A stretch of 64,000 bases of DNA from an uncultured Hyphomicrobiales bacterium. Its GTDB lineage: Bacteria > Pseudomonadota > Alphaproteobacteria > Rhizobiales > Beijerinckiaceae. The stretch is from contig CAIOVE010000079.1 in the NCBI GenBank assembly GCA_903861645.1, forward strand, positions 1 through 64,000. The letters run 5' to 3'. The notes below the pieces were generated by a model. That model saw nothing but the letters and a program-made list of their open reading frames with translations. It had not been told where the DNA came from and did not search any database. Positions 31,647-40,908 of this stretch are shown here, piece by piece (the first letter of the stretch is position 1; each line of letters begins with the position of its first letter). The position numbers and the translations under genes were made by a program.

Positions 31647-33437
31647 ATGAATGACCTGAGTTTCGATCTTGCCTCGCTGCGCGCGCGCTACGCGGAGGGT
31701 CTCGATCCCGTCGCGGTGGTCGAACTCGTTTACGCGCGTATCGGGGCGGCGGGCGATCCCGGCATTTTCATTTCGCTGCTCCCGCTGGAGACGGCGCGCG
31801 CCATGGCGCGGGCGCTTGGGCCCTTCGATCCGTCGAAGCCGCTCTGGGGCGCGCCTTTCGCGATCAAGGACAATATCGATTTGGCCGGCCTGCCGACCAC
31901 GGCGGCCTGTCCAGCCTTCGCCCATGCACCCGCCGAGAGCGCCGCTTGCGTTCAGGCGCTTGTCGACGCCGGGGCGCTGCCGATTGGCAAGACCAATCTC
32001 GACCAGTTCGCGACGGGGCTCGTGGGCGTCCGTTCGCCCTATCCTCCACCGAAAAACGCCTTTGATCCGGCCATCGTGCCGGGCGGGTCGAGCTCCGGCT
32101 CGGGCGTCGCCGTCGCGCGCGGACTCGTCAGTTTCGCGCTGGGCACGGATACGGCGGGCTCGGGCCGCGTGCCCGCCGCCTTGAACAACGTGGTGGGTTT
32201 GAAGCCGTCGCTTGGCGCGGTCTCCATTCGTGGCGTCGTTCCCGCCTGCAAGTCGCTCGATTGCGTGTCGATCTTCGCCGGTTGCGTCGCCGACGCGTGG
32301 GATGTTCTGCGCGCCATGGCGGTAGAGGACGGGCGCGATCCGTTCCAGCGGCCGCTGTCGTTCGCGGACGTGGGCGCGGCGCCGCCGGCCCTCAAGCTTG
32401 GCGTTCCCCGCGCCGAGGATCTTGAGTTCTTTGGCGACGACAACGCCGCGGCCGCGTGGCGCGCGGCTCTGGCGGTGCTGAAGGACATGGGCGCTGCTTT
32501 CGTCGAGGTGGACATGCGCCCGCTGCTGGCCGCCGCGAAACTGCTCTACGACGGACCATGGGTGGCCGAGCGGCACGCGGCGCTGCGCGCCTTTCTCGCC
32601 ACCAACGCAGCAGACGTGCTGCCGGTGACGCGCGGCATCATCGAGGAAGCAAAGCGCTATTCGGCGACGGACGCCTTTGACGCCGCCTATGAGATGCGCG
32701 GCATCGCGCAATATGCGCGCGCGATTGAACGCACGTATGACATGCTCGTCGTGCCCAGCATTCCCGGCGCGCCGACGGTCGCCGATCTCGAACGCGATCC
32801 GCTGACGCCCAACGCCCGCCTCGGCCGCTGGACGAATTTCGTCAACCTGCTGGACATGTCGGCGCTCGCCGTGCCCGGTCCCTTCCGGCCCGACGGATTT
32901 CCCGCGGGCGTGACATTGATCGGTCCACGCGGCGCCGACGCGCGCCTCGCCGCGGTCGGCGATGTTTTCCACGCGCGTTCGGGCGTCGGCATGGGCAAGG
33001 GCCGGCTCGCGCCGCCATCCTTGCCGCCCGGTTCCACGACGCCAGCGGACTGGATCGAACTCGTGGTCGTCGGCGCGCATCTGTCGGGCATGGCGCTCAA
33101 TCGCGAACTGACCGAGCTCGGCGCGCAATTCGCGCGCGCGGTGAAGACCGAGCCTTGTTATCGCTTCCACGCGCTGGCCGGCGGACCGCCGAAGCGGCCC
33201 GGCCTCATCCGTTGCGCGGCGGGCGAGGGCGTCGCCATCGAAACGGAGGTGTGGAGCCTGTCGCCCGCGGCCTTCGGGCGCTTCGTGGCGGGCATTCCCG
33301 CGCCGCTCGGCATTGGCGTCATCGCGCTCGCGGACGGCACGCGCCCCAAGGGCTTCCTCGCGGAGCCCGAGGGTCTTGTTGGCGCGCGCGACATTGGCGC
33401 GTTGGGCGGCTGGCGGGCGTTTATCGCGGCCTCGTGA
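31647..33437 (+). CDS. atzF: Allophanate hydrolase
   Basis: Bifunctional enzyme of 596 residues that converts allophanate to two ammonia and two CO2. The amidase domain has K74 (AIKDN), S148 (GGSSSGSG) and S172 (TAGSGR); the intervals of 74 and 24 equal those I recall for AtzF (K91, S165, S189). Residues from about 470 form the C-terminal decarboxylase-type domain with FVAGIPAPLGIGV and PKGFLAEP. The length is full for AtzF and no biotin-dependent urea carboxylase is attached or adjacent, so allophanate must come from the ureide enzymes upstream. GGGAG lies upstream of the ATG. Confidence 0.93.
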   Translation: MNDLSFDLASLRARYAEGLDPVAVVELVYARIGAAGDPGIFISLLPLETARAMARALGPFDPSKPLWGAPFAIKDNIDLAGLPTTAACPAFAHAPAESAACVQALVDAGALPIGKTNLDQFATGLVGVRSPYPPPKNAFDPAIVPGGSSSGSGVAVARGLVSFALGTDTAGSGRVPAALNNVVGLKPSLGAVSIRGVVPACKSLDCVSIFAGCVADAWDVLRAMAVEDGRDPFQRPLSFADVGAAPPALKLGVPRAEDLEFFGDDNAAAAWRAALAVLKDMGAAFVEVDMRPLLAAAKLLYDGPWVAERHAALRAFLATNAADVLPVTRGIIEEAKRYSATDAFDAAYEMRGIAQYARAIERTYDMLVVPSIPGAPTVADLERDPLTPNARLGRWTNFVNLLDMSALAVPGPFRPDGFPAGVTLIGPRGADARLAAVGDVFHARSGVGMGKGRLAPPSLPPGSTTPADWIELVVVGAHLSGMALNRELTELGAQFARAVKTEPCYRFHALAGGPPKRPGLIRCAAGEGVAIETEVWSLSPAAFGRFVAGIPAPLGIGVIALADGTRPKGFLAEPEGLVGARDIGALGGWRAFIAAS

Positions 33438-33440
33438 GGG

Positions 33441-33854
33441 TCAGGCGACCTTGCGCCATTTCAGCGCGCGGCGCGTGACCTTGCCGTGCAGGAAGTCCGC
33501 CGAGACGGGCGGACGCAATGTCAGCGTATCCGCCTCGAAGGTGAAGTGCCTGATCTGGCGCGTGCCGTTCCACTGATGGCGGGCGGCGATGTCGATGTCG
33601 TGATAGACCTTGTCGCCGTCGAGGCTCCATTTGGCCGCGTAACAGGTGATGACGGGCTCGGGGGCGCCCGGTTCGACGCGCGAGATGACCACGCTCATGC
33701 GGCCATCGGGCTGGTAGCTGATGTAACCGGTGTTGCGCACGCCGACATCGAGCTTGTCGCCGGTCGCGGCGTCCTCGCGCTCCACGCCGACAAGGCTCCA
33801 GGTGCCCAGAAATCTCGCGTCGAGGCCCGGTTTCAATTCAGACGAGCGGTCCAT
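33441..33854 (-). CDS. Lipocalin-like domain protein
   Basis: Protein of 137 residues with the lipocalin-like repeat pattern: FLGTWSLVGVERED at the start, GYISYQPDGRMSVVISR in the middle and RHFTFEADTLTLRPP at the end. No signal peptide is seen, so it is cytoplasmic. GGAGG lies 7 bp before the ATG. Such proteins are common in catabolic clusters and may bind a small hydrophobic ligand; no enzymatic role is known to me. It converges with atzF, with 3 bp between stops. Confidence 0.8.
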   Translation of the reverse strand: MDRSSELKPGLDARFLGTWSLVGVEREDAATGDKLDVGVRNTGYISYQPDGRMSVVISRVEPGAPEPVITCYAAKWSLDGDKVYHDIDIAARHQWNGTRQIRHFTFEADTLTLRPPVSADFLHGKVTRRALKWRKVA

Positions 33855-33913
33855 GTGCAGTCCTCCCTAAAGTGGCGGGAGAATGACGCGAACGGGCCGC
33901 GCGGGCAATCCAA

Positions 33914-35305
33914 TCACCGAATGAAAATGAACGTCAGCGCCGCGAACAGCGGAATGAGGATGCCGAACGACCAGATCATGTAGCCGAAGAAGCCGGGCAT
34001 GCGCACGCCATTGTCGCGGGCGATGGCGTAGACCATGAAATTGGGCGCGTTGCCGATATAGGTCAGGGCGCCCATGTAGACGGCGCCCATCGAGATCGCG
34101 GCGAGCGTTCCCCCCAGCGGACCCATAAGGCGCGCCGCGTCGCCGCCCGCCATCTGGAAGAACACCAGATAGGTCGGCGCGTTGTCGAGGAAGGCCGACA
34201 GCAGACCCGTCAGCCAGAAATAGACGATATTGTCGGGCGATCCATCGGCGCGGGTGGCGAGGGACACCAGCGGCGCGAAGGGGCCGGCGGCGCCCGCGTT
34301 CAGCATGGCCATCACCGGGGCGATGCAGACAAAGATCGCCGCGAAGAGCACGGCGACCTCGATCAACGGCGCCCATTCAAAGCCGGTTTCCGCGCGGGTT
34401 CGCCTGTCGGTCAATAGCAGCGAGGCGAGGCCCACAAGAACGAGGATGGCGTCACGAACGAGGTTTTGCGTTTCCAGCCCGACGCCGAGAATCGTCATGC
34501 CCGAGCCCGGCTTCCAGACGCCGCTCATGGCGATGGCCGCGACGGCGATAGCGAGCAGGGCGAGATTGATCTTGCCCTCCACCGCGAAGGCTTCGCGCGA
34601 CATCGCCTCGCGCGTTTCGCGCGCCGCGCGCCATGAATCGATGGCGAAAAACAGCGCGAGCAACAGTCCGGCGGACAGAAGGGTTGGCGCGAACAAGTGT
34701 TGCGTGGTCCAGAAGAAATCAACGCCGCGCAGAAAGCCCAGAAACAGCGGCGGATCGCCAAGTGGCGACAGGGCGCCGCCCATGTTGCCGACGAGGAAGA
34801 TGAAGAAAACCGCCACATGCGCGGCGTTCGCGCGATCCGCGTTGGCGCGCAGCAGCGGGCGAATGAGGATCATCGCCGCGCCCGTGGTGCCGATGACGCT
34901 CGCCATCGCGGCGCCCAGCGCGAGGATGAGCGTGTTCGACAGCGGCGTTCCCGTGGCGCCGCCGCGAATGTTGAGGCCTCCCGCCGCGGTGAACAGCGCG
35001 AACAGCATGACGATGAAGGGGCCGTATTCGAGCGCGAGGGCGTGAAACAGCACTTCCGCCGCGCCATGGCCGCCCAACGTGGCGAACAATGGAACGATCG
35101 CGGTCGCGGCCCAGAGAGCGGCGGCCTTTTCATAGTGCGGATGCCACCAGTGCGCGGCGAGCAGTGGTCCCAGCGCGATGGACAGAAGAATGCCGGCGAA
35201 GGGCGCCGCCCACCAGAGCGACATATGCGCGCCGTCGAGACCATCGGACGCGAGGGCGGGCGTGGCCGTCGCCAGAAGCGCGGCCAGATAGGCGAGCCGT
35301 TGCAT
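33914..35305 (-). CDS. Sodium:proton antiporter (NhaD/CitMHS-like)
   Basis: Membrane protein of 463 residues with about 12 hydrophobic segments. It has an N-terminal signal-like helix (LAYLAALLATATPALA) and paired half-helix motifs with short charged breaks: GTTGAAMILIRPLLRAN and FLVGNMGGALSPLGDPPLFLG in the first half, LSAFLDNAPTYLVFFQMAGG and TYIGNAPNFMVYAIA in the second. This inverted repeat is typical of the ion-transporter superfamily. The start lies 2 bp after the polA stop with GAGG 10 bp upstream, so it may be co-transcribed with polA. Cation/proton exchange is the assigned role; a carboxylate substrate is possible. Confidence 0.85.
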   Translation of the reverse strand: MQRLAYLAALLATATPALASDGLDGAHMSLWWAAPFAGILLSIALGPLLAAHWWHPHYEKAAALWAATAIVPLFATLGGHGAAEVLFHALALEYGPFIVMLFALFTAAGGLNIRGGATGTPLSNTLILALGAAMASVIGTTGAAMILIRPLLRANADRANAAHVAVFFIFLVGNMGGALSPLGDPPLFLGFLRGVDFFWTTQHLFAPTLLSAGLLLALFFAIDSWRAARETREAMSREAFAVEGKINLALLAIAVAAIAMSGVWKPGSGMTILGVGLETQNLVRDAILVLVGLASLLLTDRRTRAETGFEWAPLIEVAVLFAAIFVCIAPVMAMLNAGAAGPFAPLVSLATRADGSPDNIVYFWLTGLLSAFLDNAPTYLVFFQMAGGDAARLMGPLGGTLAAISMGAVYMGALTYIGNAPNFMVYAIARDNGVRMPGFFGYMIWSFGILIPLFAALTFIFIR

Positions 35306-35307
35306 GT

Positions 35308-38295
35308 CTAGTGAGCCTCGTCCCAGTTATGCGCGGCGCGCGCGTCGACCTTCAGCGGCGTCTTCAGCATGACCGCCGGATGTGGCGCGTCGACCATGAT
35401 CTCGCGCACGACGGCGATGGTCGCGTCGATCTCGTTTTCCGGAACCTCGAACACCAGTTCGTCATGCACCTGCAACAGCATTTGCGCGCCGAGCCGCGCG
35501 CGGGCGAGCGCGTCGTCCATGCGGATCATCGCGCGGCGGATGACGTCGGCGGCCGAGCCCTGAATGGGCGCGTTGATCGCCGCGCGCTCGTTGAAGGCGC
35601 GCTCGGAGGGATTGGACGCGGTGATGCGGGGATAATGACATTTACGCCCGAAGATGGTCGTCACATAGCCGTTCTCGCGACAGGCCTTCTTGGTCGCGTC
35701 CATGTAGTCGCGTATGCCGGGAAAGCGCTCGAAATATTTCTTGATGTAGGCGCCGGCCTCCTCGCGCGGAATGCCAAGCTGGTTGGCGAGGCCGAAGGCC
35801 GAAATGCCGTAGATGATGCCGAAGTTGATCGCCTTGGCGCGGCGGCGCACCTCCGACGGCATGTCCTTGATCGGCACGCCGAACATTTCCGACGCGGTCA
35901 TGGCGTGAATGTCGAGGTCGTCGTCGAAGGCTTTTTTCAACTGCGGAATATCGGCGATATGCGCGAGGATGCGCAGCTCGATCTGCGAGTAGTCGGCCGA
36001 CAGCAGCTTGTGGCCGGGCGTGGCGACGAAGGCCGTCCTGATCTTGCGGCCTTCCTCGTTGCGCACGGGGATGTTTTGCAGGTTCGGCTCCGACGACGAC
36101 AGGCGACCGGTCGTTGTCGCCGCCAGCGCGAAACTCGTGTGCACGCGCTTCGTGTTCGGGTTGACGTAGTTCGGCAGCGCGTCGGTGTAGGTCGATTTGA
36201 GCTTCTGCAACTGGCGCCAGTCGAGAATGCGCGCGGGCAGTTCGTGACCCTGTTCGGCGAGGTCGTCGAGCACGCTCGCCGACGTCGACCACGCGCCCGT
36301 CGCGGTCTTCTTGCCGCCGGGCAGGCCCATCTTGCCAAACAGGATGTCGCCGAGTTGCTTGGGCGATCCCAGATTGAAGGTCTCGCCGGCGAGCGCGTGA
36401 ATCTCGTGTTCGAGGCGGGCCATGGATTGCGCGAATTCCCCCGACAGGCGCGAGAGTATTCTGGCGTCGATGGCGATGCCGCGACGCTCCATGGCGCCGA
36501 GCACGTCGGGCATGGCGCGTTCGAGGGTTTCGTAAACCGTTGTCATGCGCTCGGCGGCGAGACGCGGCTTCAACAGGCGCCAAAGGCGCAGGGTCACATC
36601 GGCGTCCTCCGCCGAATATTCGCTCGCCTTGTCGATGGGCACGCGCGCGAAGCCGATGAAGGTCTTGCCCGAGCCCGCCACCTCCGAGAAGGAAATGGGC
36701 TTGTGGCCGAGATGTTTCTCGGCGAGCTCATCCATGCCGTGGTTGTTGCGACCGGCGTCGAGCACGTAGGAAATCAGCATGGTGTCGTCGACTGGCGCCA
36801 CGTGGATGCCGTGCTGGCGGAACACCAGCCAGTCGAACTTCATGTTCTGCGCGACCTTCAGGACGTCGGGCGCTTCCAGCAGGGGTTTCAGGCGCGCGAG
36901 CACGTCCGCTTCGCGCAACTGGCCGGGGAGCGGCCCCTCGGCGAACAGGCCCGCGGCGTCGCCGACATGGCCGATCGGGATGTAGCAGGCCTTGCCCGGC
37001 GCGACAGCCATGGCGACGCCGATGAGATCGGCGGTCATCGCGTCGAGGGAGGATGTTTCCGTGTCGACGCAGACGACGCCCGCCGCGCGCGCCGCGGCGA
37101 TCCAGGCGTCGAGCGATTCAAGCGTCGTGACGGTTTCATAGGCCGAGCGGTCGATCTTGCTCGCCTGCGCTTCCGTGGCGCGTTCGGCGGTCAGCGTGGC
37201 GGGCGTCAGCCCATCGGCGGGCGCGGATGGCGTGTCCGGGCCCTTGACGGCGCTGGCCGCGGCCGGGGCCACGCCAGCCGGCGGATCGATGGTCTCGCCG
37301 TTGCGTCCGCGCCAGCCGCCGGGTCCAACCAGAGCCGGGTCCGGCTCGATCTCGGCGGCGTCGACGCCAAAGACCTCGGCGGCGCGGCGCGTGATGGTGG
37401 AAAATTCCATCGCCTTCAGGAAGGCGACGAGGTCGCTGCCGCGCGGCTCGTGCAGGCCGAGGTCGTCGAGAGGGGTTTCGAGCGGCACGTCGTCCACCAG
37501 CCTGACGAGTTCGCGGGAAACTTTCACGCGCTCGACGTTATCCGGCAGGGTCAGGGCTTCGCGACGCTTGGGTTGCTTGATCTCGCCGGCGCGGGCCAGC
37601 AACGCGTCGAGGTCGCCATATTCCTTGATGAGCAAGGCGGCGGTCTTGACGCCGATGCCGGGCGCGCCCGGCACGTTGTCGGTGGAGTCTCCCGCGAGCG
37701 CCTGCACATCCACGACCCGATTTGGCGGCACGCCGAAATAGTCCTCCACCTCGGCGGGACCGATGCGCCGTTCGTCGCGATCGCCCGAGGCGGGGTCGTA
37801 CATGGCGACGCCCGGCCCGAGGAGTTGCATCAGATCCTTGTCGGCGGAAATGATGAGAACATCCGCGCCGCGCTCGCGCGCCTGCTTCGCGTAAGTGGCG
37901 ATGAGGTCGTCGGCCTCGTATTTGTCCTGTTCGATGGGGATCAGGCCAAAGGCGCGCGTCGCCGCCCGCATCAGGGGAAACTGCGGGACGAGGTCTTCCG
38001 GGGGCTCGCTTCGGTTGGCCTTGTAAGCGGGATACAGCGCCTTGCGGAAGGAGTTTTCCGACTTGTCGAAGATGATGGCGAGATGGGTCGGCTTGATGCC
38101 CGCCGCGCCGTCGCGCACGAACTGGAACAACTTGGTCGCGAAGATGCGCACGGCGCCGTTGGGCAGCCGGTCGGAACGGTAGTTGTATTTGGGATCCTGA
38201 CGGATCGACTGAAAATAGGCGCGGAACACGAAGGACGAGCCGTCGACCAGAAAAACATGGTCGCCGGGTTTCACGGTGCGATGGTCTGAGGTCAT
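35308..38295 (-). CDS. polA: DNA polymerase I
   Basis: Full-length replicative-repair polymerase of 995 residues. The 5'-nuclease domain covers about 1-320 (FLVDGSSFVFRAYF, YEADDLIATYA, GDSTDNVPGAPGIG). An Ala/Pro-rich linker of about 70 residues follows. The 3'-5' proofreading domain is intact: CVDTETSSL (Exo I), NMKFDWL (Exo II), YSAEDADVTL (Exo III). The polymerase domain holds motif A DYSQIELR, motif B RRRAKAINFGIIYG and motif C QVHDELVFE. It fills gaps and removes RNA primers. The only clear DNA-replication gene in this catabolic stretch. Confidence 0.97.
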   Translation of the reverse strand: MTSDHRTVKPGDHVFLVDGSSFVFRAYFQSIRQDPKYNYRSDRLPNGAVRIFATKLFQFVRDGAAGIKPTHLAIIFDKSENSFRKALYPAYKANRSEPPEDLVPQFPLMRAATRAFGLIPIEQDKYEADDLIATYAKQARERGADVLIISADKDLMQLLGPGVAMYDPASGDRDERRIGPAEVEDYFGVPPNRVVDVQALAGDSTDNVPGAPGIGVKTAALLIKEYGDLDALLARAGEIKQPKRREALTLPDNVERVKVSRELVRLVDDVPLETPLDDLGLHEPRGSDLVAFLKAMEFSTITRRAAEVFGVDAAEIEPDPALVGPGGWRGRNGETIDPPAGVAPAAASAVKGPDTPSAPADGLTPATLTAERATEAQASKIDRSAYETVTTLESLDAWIAAARAAGVVCVDTETSSLDAMTADLIGVAMAVAPGKACYIPIGHVGDAAGLFAEGPLPGQLREADVLARLKPLLEAPDVLKVAQNMKFDWLVFRQHGIHVAPVDDTMLISYVLDAGRNNHGMDELAEKHLGHKPISFSEVAGSGKTFIGFARVPIDKASEYSAEDADVTLRLWRLLKPRLAAERMTTVYETLERAMPDVLGAMERRGIAIDARILSRLSGEFAQSMARLEHEIHALAGETFNLGSPKQLGDILFGKMGLPGGKKTATGAWSTSASVLDDLAEQGHELPARILDWRQLQKLKSTYTDALPNYVNPNTKRVHTSFALAATTTGRLSSSEPNLQNIPVRNEEGRKIRTAFVATPGHKLLSADYSQIELRILAHIADIPQLKKAFDDDLDIHAMTASEMFGVPIKDMPSEVRRRAKAINFGIIYGISAFGLANQLGIPREEAGAYIKKYFERFPGIRDYMDATKKACRENGYVTTIFGRKCHYPRITASNPSERAFNERAAINAPIQGSAADVIRRAMIRMDDALARARLGAQMLLQVHDELVFEVPENEIDATIAVVREIMVDAPHPAVMLKTPLKVDARAAHNWDEAH

Positions 38296-38368
38296 GGGTC
38301 CGCGCTTTGAAGCCTTGGGACCCCGATCTTAGAGAAAGCCGCCGCGCGGCGCCATGGCGGCGCCGGTC

Positions 38369-39925
38369 TCAACCCGCGCCGAAGGCCACATTCGCCGCGG
38401 GCGCGCGCGGCGCGCGTGGGCGGTTGAACCACAGCATGGCCGCGACGATGAACACGGGCAGGATCGCGGCGGGGCTGCGGAGCACGGTCGCCACCATGAC
38501 GACGGCCCAGCAGAGCGACATCATGTGCTCCATGAGGCCGACGATCTTGGATTGCGAATGGCGGCGCATGAGTTGGGCGCGCTTGCCGGGCATCGGGTGC
38601 CACAGATTGAGCAACGCGGTCGATCCGGCCGCGGCGCAGGCGATCAACGCCGTCAGGGCGGCGTCCACCGGCGCGATCAGGGCTAAACCAATGAGTGGTC
38701 CCGCCAGCAGCAGCGCGAGCGGCGCGAAGACCGCCTCGATCTTGCCGCGCTCGACGCGCGCGCGCGGCACGGGCGCCGTGGCGATGAATTCGGGCGCGTC
38801 CTCGCTGGACACCGCGAGCCAGGCGAGCGAGGCGGAAATCTGCGACGCGATGACCACGATGAAGGGCGAGGCGGCGAGGGCGGGCGATCCGCCGCCCACC
38901 TGACTGCGCCAGATGACCACGCTGATGGGCAGGGTGTAGATCACCTGCAGGAGCATCTGCGAGGCGAGCCAGGGATCGCGCGCCAGCAGACGCCATTCCT
39001 TCATGCGCAGGGCGACGCCCACGCCGGCGCGGAACCGTCGGTCGCGTCGGGATCGGGCCGGGGCCGACGTCGCGGCGGCGCCCGCGGAACGCACGGCGCT
39101 CGCCATGAAATTCGGGCCGAGGCCGATGGCGACCAGCGCGAAAGCCACGATGGCGGTGGCGCACCAGATGGCGAGATCGCCGCCGTCGCCCATGGCGGCG
39201 CGCACGGGCAGCCAAAGGGGCCCGCCGGGATCGAACAGCCCGCCGGGCGCCGGATTGTCGAAGGCGGCCATGATGGAGTCGCGCATATGCTCGGGCAATA
39301 CGTTGACGATCTGACCCCCCAGCACGAAGGCCGAGGCGATGAAGGTCGCGACAATCTGGGCGGCGAAGCGGGTTCTGCGCGGCCCCATCAGCCTGAACAG
39401 GAGGACCGTCAAGGTCAGGCCAATGGCCGAGGCGATGAGCCCCGAGGCCAGCATCGCCGGATAGATCGCCAGCCAATGGGCGCCGCCGAGCAGGGCGTTC
39501 ATGTTGGCGATCGGAAACAGGAAAATCCCGACCGAGGCGATGGCCTCGATGGCGACGGCGAGCGCCCGGGCGGCCACGACGACGCGGGCCGAGACCGGCG
39601 AGGCGAGCAACAAATCGAGATCGCCGCGCGAATAGAGCGCGCGCGTGGAACTCATCAGCGCCTGCGAAATCAACCAGGGCAGGACGAACAGCGCCGCGCA
39701 GGCGAGCAGCGGGTAGTAATAGCGGGCCGAGTGGGCGTCGGCGCGGGCGTTGACGAACCACGCGGCCAGCGGCCAGACAAGCAGATGGATCGCCGCCAGC
39801 GCGACAAGGACGATGGCGGCGATGGTCAGGGGGCCGCGTCGCCCGAACATGGCGCGCATGCGCAGGAAGCTCAGCCTGAGGTCGTGATGGACGAGCCAGG
39901 GGAGGGAGCCGGGGCGACCGATCAC
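38369..39925 (-). CDS. ABC-2 type exporter permease
   Basis: Integral membrane protein of 518 residues starting at GTG, overlapping the ATPase stop as GTGA. It has roughly ten to twelve hydrophobic segments in two halves joined by a basic loop (ARSRRDRRFR). The first half contains SRGDLDLLLASPVSARVVV, a conserved loop of ABC-2 permeases acting with a CcmA-like ATPase. Two halves in one chain suggest a fused homodimer. The exported substrate is unknown. Confidence 0.8.
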   Translation of the reverse strand: MIGRPGSLPWLVHHDLRLSFLRMRAMFGRRGPLTIAAIVLVALAAIHLLVWPLAAWFVNARADAHSARYYYPLLACAALFVLPWLISQALMSSTRALYSRGDLDLLLASPVSARVVVAARALAVAIEAIASVGIFLFPIANMNALLGGAHWLAIYPAMLASGLIASAIGLTLTVLLFRLMGPRRTRFAAQIVATFIASAFVLGGQIVNVLPEHMRDSIMAAFDNPAPGGLFDPGGPLWLPVRAAMGDGGDLAIWCATAIVAFALVAIGLGPNFMASAVRSAGAAATSAPARSRRDRRFRAGVGVALRMKEWRLLARDPWLASQMLLQVIYTLPISVVIWRSQVGGGSPALAASPFIVVIASQISASLAWLAVSSEDAPEFIATAPVPRARVERGKIEAVFAPLALLLAGPLIGLALIAPVDAALTALIACAAAGSTALLNLWHPMPGKRAQLMRRHSQSKIVGLMEHMMSLCWAVVMVATVLRSPAAILPVFIVAAMLWFNRPRAPRAPAANVAFGAG

Positions 39926-40719
39926 GCGGCCTTCTCCGTTGGCCGGGTCAGTTCAAGGAAGACATCCTCCAGCGTGGAATGAGCCCCGCCCGCGGCCGCG
40001 CGCAGTTCATCGAGCGTGCCCATGGCCACCAGCCGACCATGATGGATGATGCCGATGCGGTCGGCGAGCCGCTCGGCGACCTCGAGAATATGGGTCGTCA
40101 GGATGATCGACCGACCGGCGCGCGTGCGCTCGACGAGGATGTCCTTGACCAGTCGCGCGGCGGCGGCGTCGAGGCCGGTCAATGGCTCGTCGAGCATCAG
40201 CAGCAGGGGATCATGGATGAGGGCGCCGGCGAGGGCGACCTTCTGCTTCATGCCGCGCGAGAAGCCCTCGCAGCGCTCGTGCCGGTGCTTCCACAGCTCC
40301 AGCATCTCCAGCAGTTCGTTGGCGCGGGCGCGGGCGGTTTCGGGCTCGACGCCCCACAGGCCCGCGACGAATTCCAGATATTCCAGCGGGTCGAGCTTGT
40401 CGTAAAGCATGGGCTCGTCCGGCAGCCAGGCGGTGATGCGCTTGGCGTCGATGGACTGGCGGCGCGCGTCGACGCCGAAGATGGAAATCTCGCCGGAGTC
40501 GGCGGGCAGAAGCCCGGCGATCATCCGCAGGGTGGTCGTCTTGCCGGCGCCATTGGGGCCGAGCAGGGCGAAAAATTCGCCAGCGCGGACGCCGAGGTCC
40601 AGCCCGTTCACCGCGACGGAACCGCCAAACGTCTTGCGCAGGGCGCGAAGTTCGAGCGCGGGCGTTTCGGCCCCTGGGTTCGTGGGAGATAAGATCACGC
40701 CGGTCGTCCTGTTCGCCAT
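39922..40719 (-). CDS. ABC-2 type exporter ATPase
   Basis: CcmA-like nucleotide-binding protein of 265 residues. Walker A is GPNGAGKTTT, the Q-loop is in the WLPDEPMLYD region, the signature reads FSRGMKQKVALAGAL, Walker B LLLMLDEPLTGLD and the switch His is in LTTHILEVAE. The start at 40719 is taken as the first good ATG; a TTG 22 codons upstream is less likely. It is translationally coupled with the permease that follows and would drive export of lipid, polysaccharide or drug. Confidence 0.88.
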   Translation of the reverse strand: MANRTTGVILSPTNPGAETPALELRALRKTFGGSVAVNGLDLGVRAGEFFALLGPNGAGKTTTLRMIAGLLPADSGEISIFGVDARRQSIDAKRITAWLPDEPMLYDKLDPLEYLEFVAGLWGVEPETARARANELLEMLELWKHRHERCEGFSRGMKQKVALAGALIHDPLLLMLDEPLTGLDAAAARLVKDILVERTRAGRSIILTTHILEVAERLADRIGIIHHGRLVAMGTLDELRAAAGGAHSTLEDVFLELTRPTEKAA

Positions 40720-40908
40720 GGCCGCGGTGCCAAGCGCACCATGGCAGGGGCGAATTGCGGAGCCCTTAATCCCTAGGCTTTCCAAACTCCTAACTTTGTC
40801 GCTCGCAAGCCGGGCATCGGGCGCGACATCCGGGTTTCACCGGCGCGCGGAAGTGATAAACGGAGGGCGACGGGCCTACGCCCGAAACTCCAGTCAGGGA
40901 AACGTCCG

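Noticed and set aside
35089-38289. Very long open frame on the plus strand opposite polA
   Set aside because: Its translation is rich in Arg, Gly and His with no recognisable domain, while the opposite strand encodes all motifs of DNA polymerase I. High GC leaves antisense frames open.
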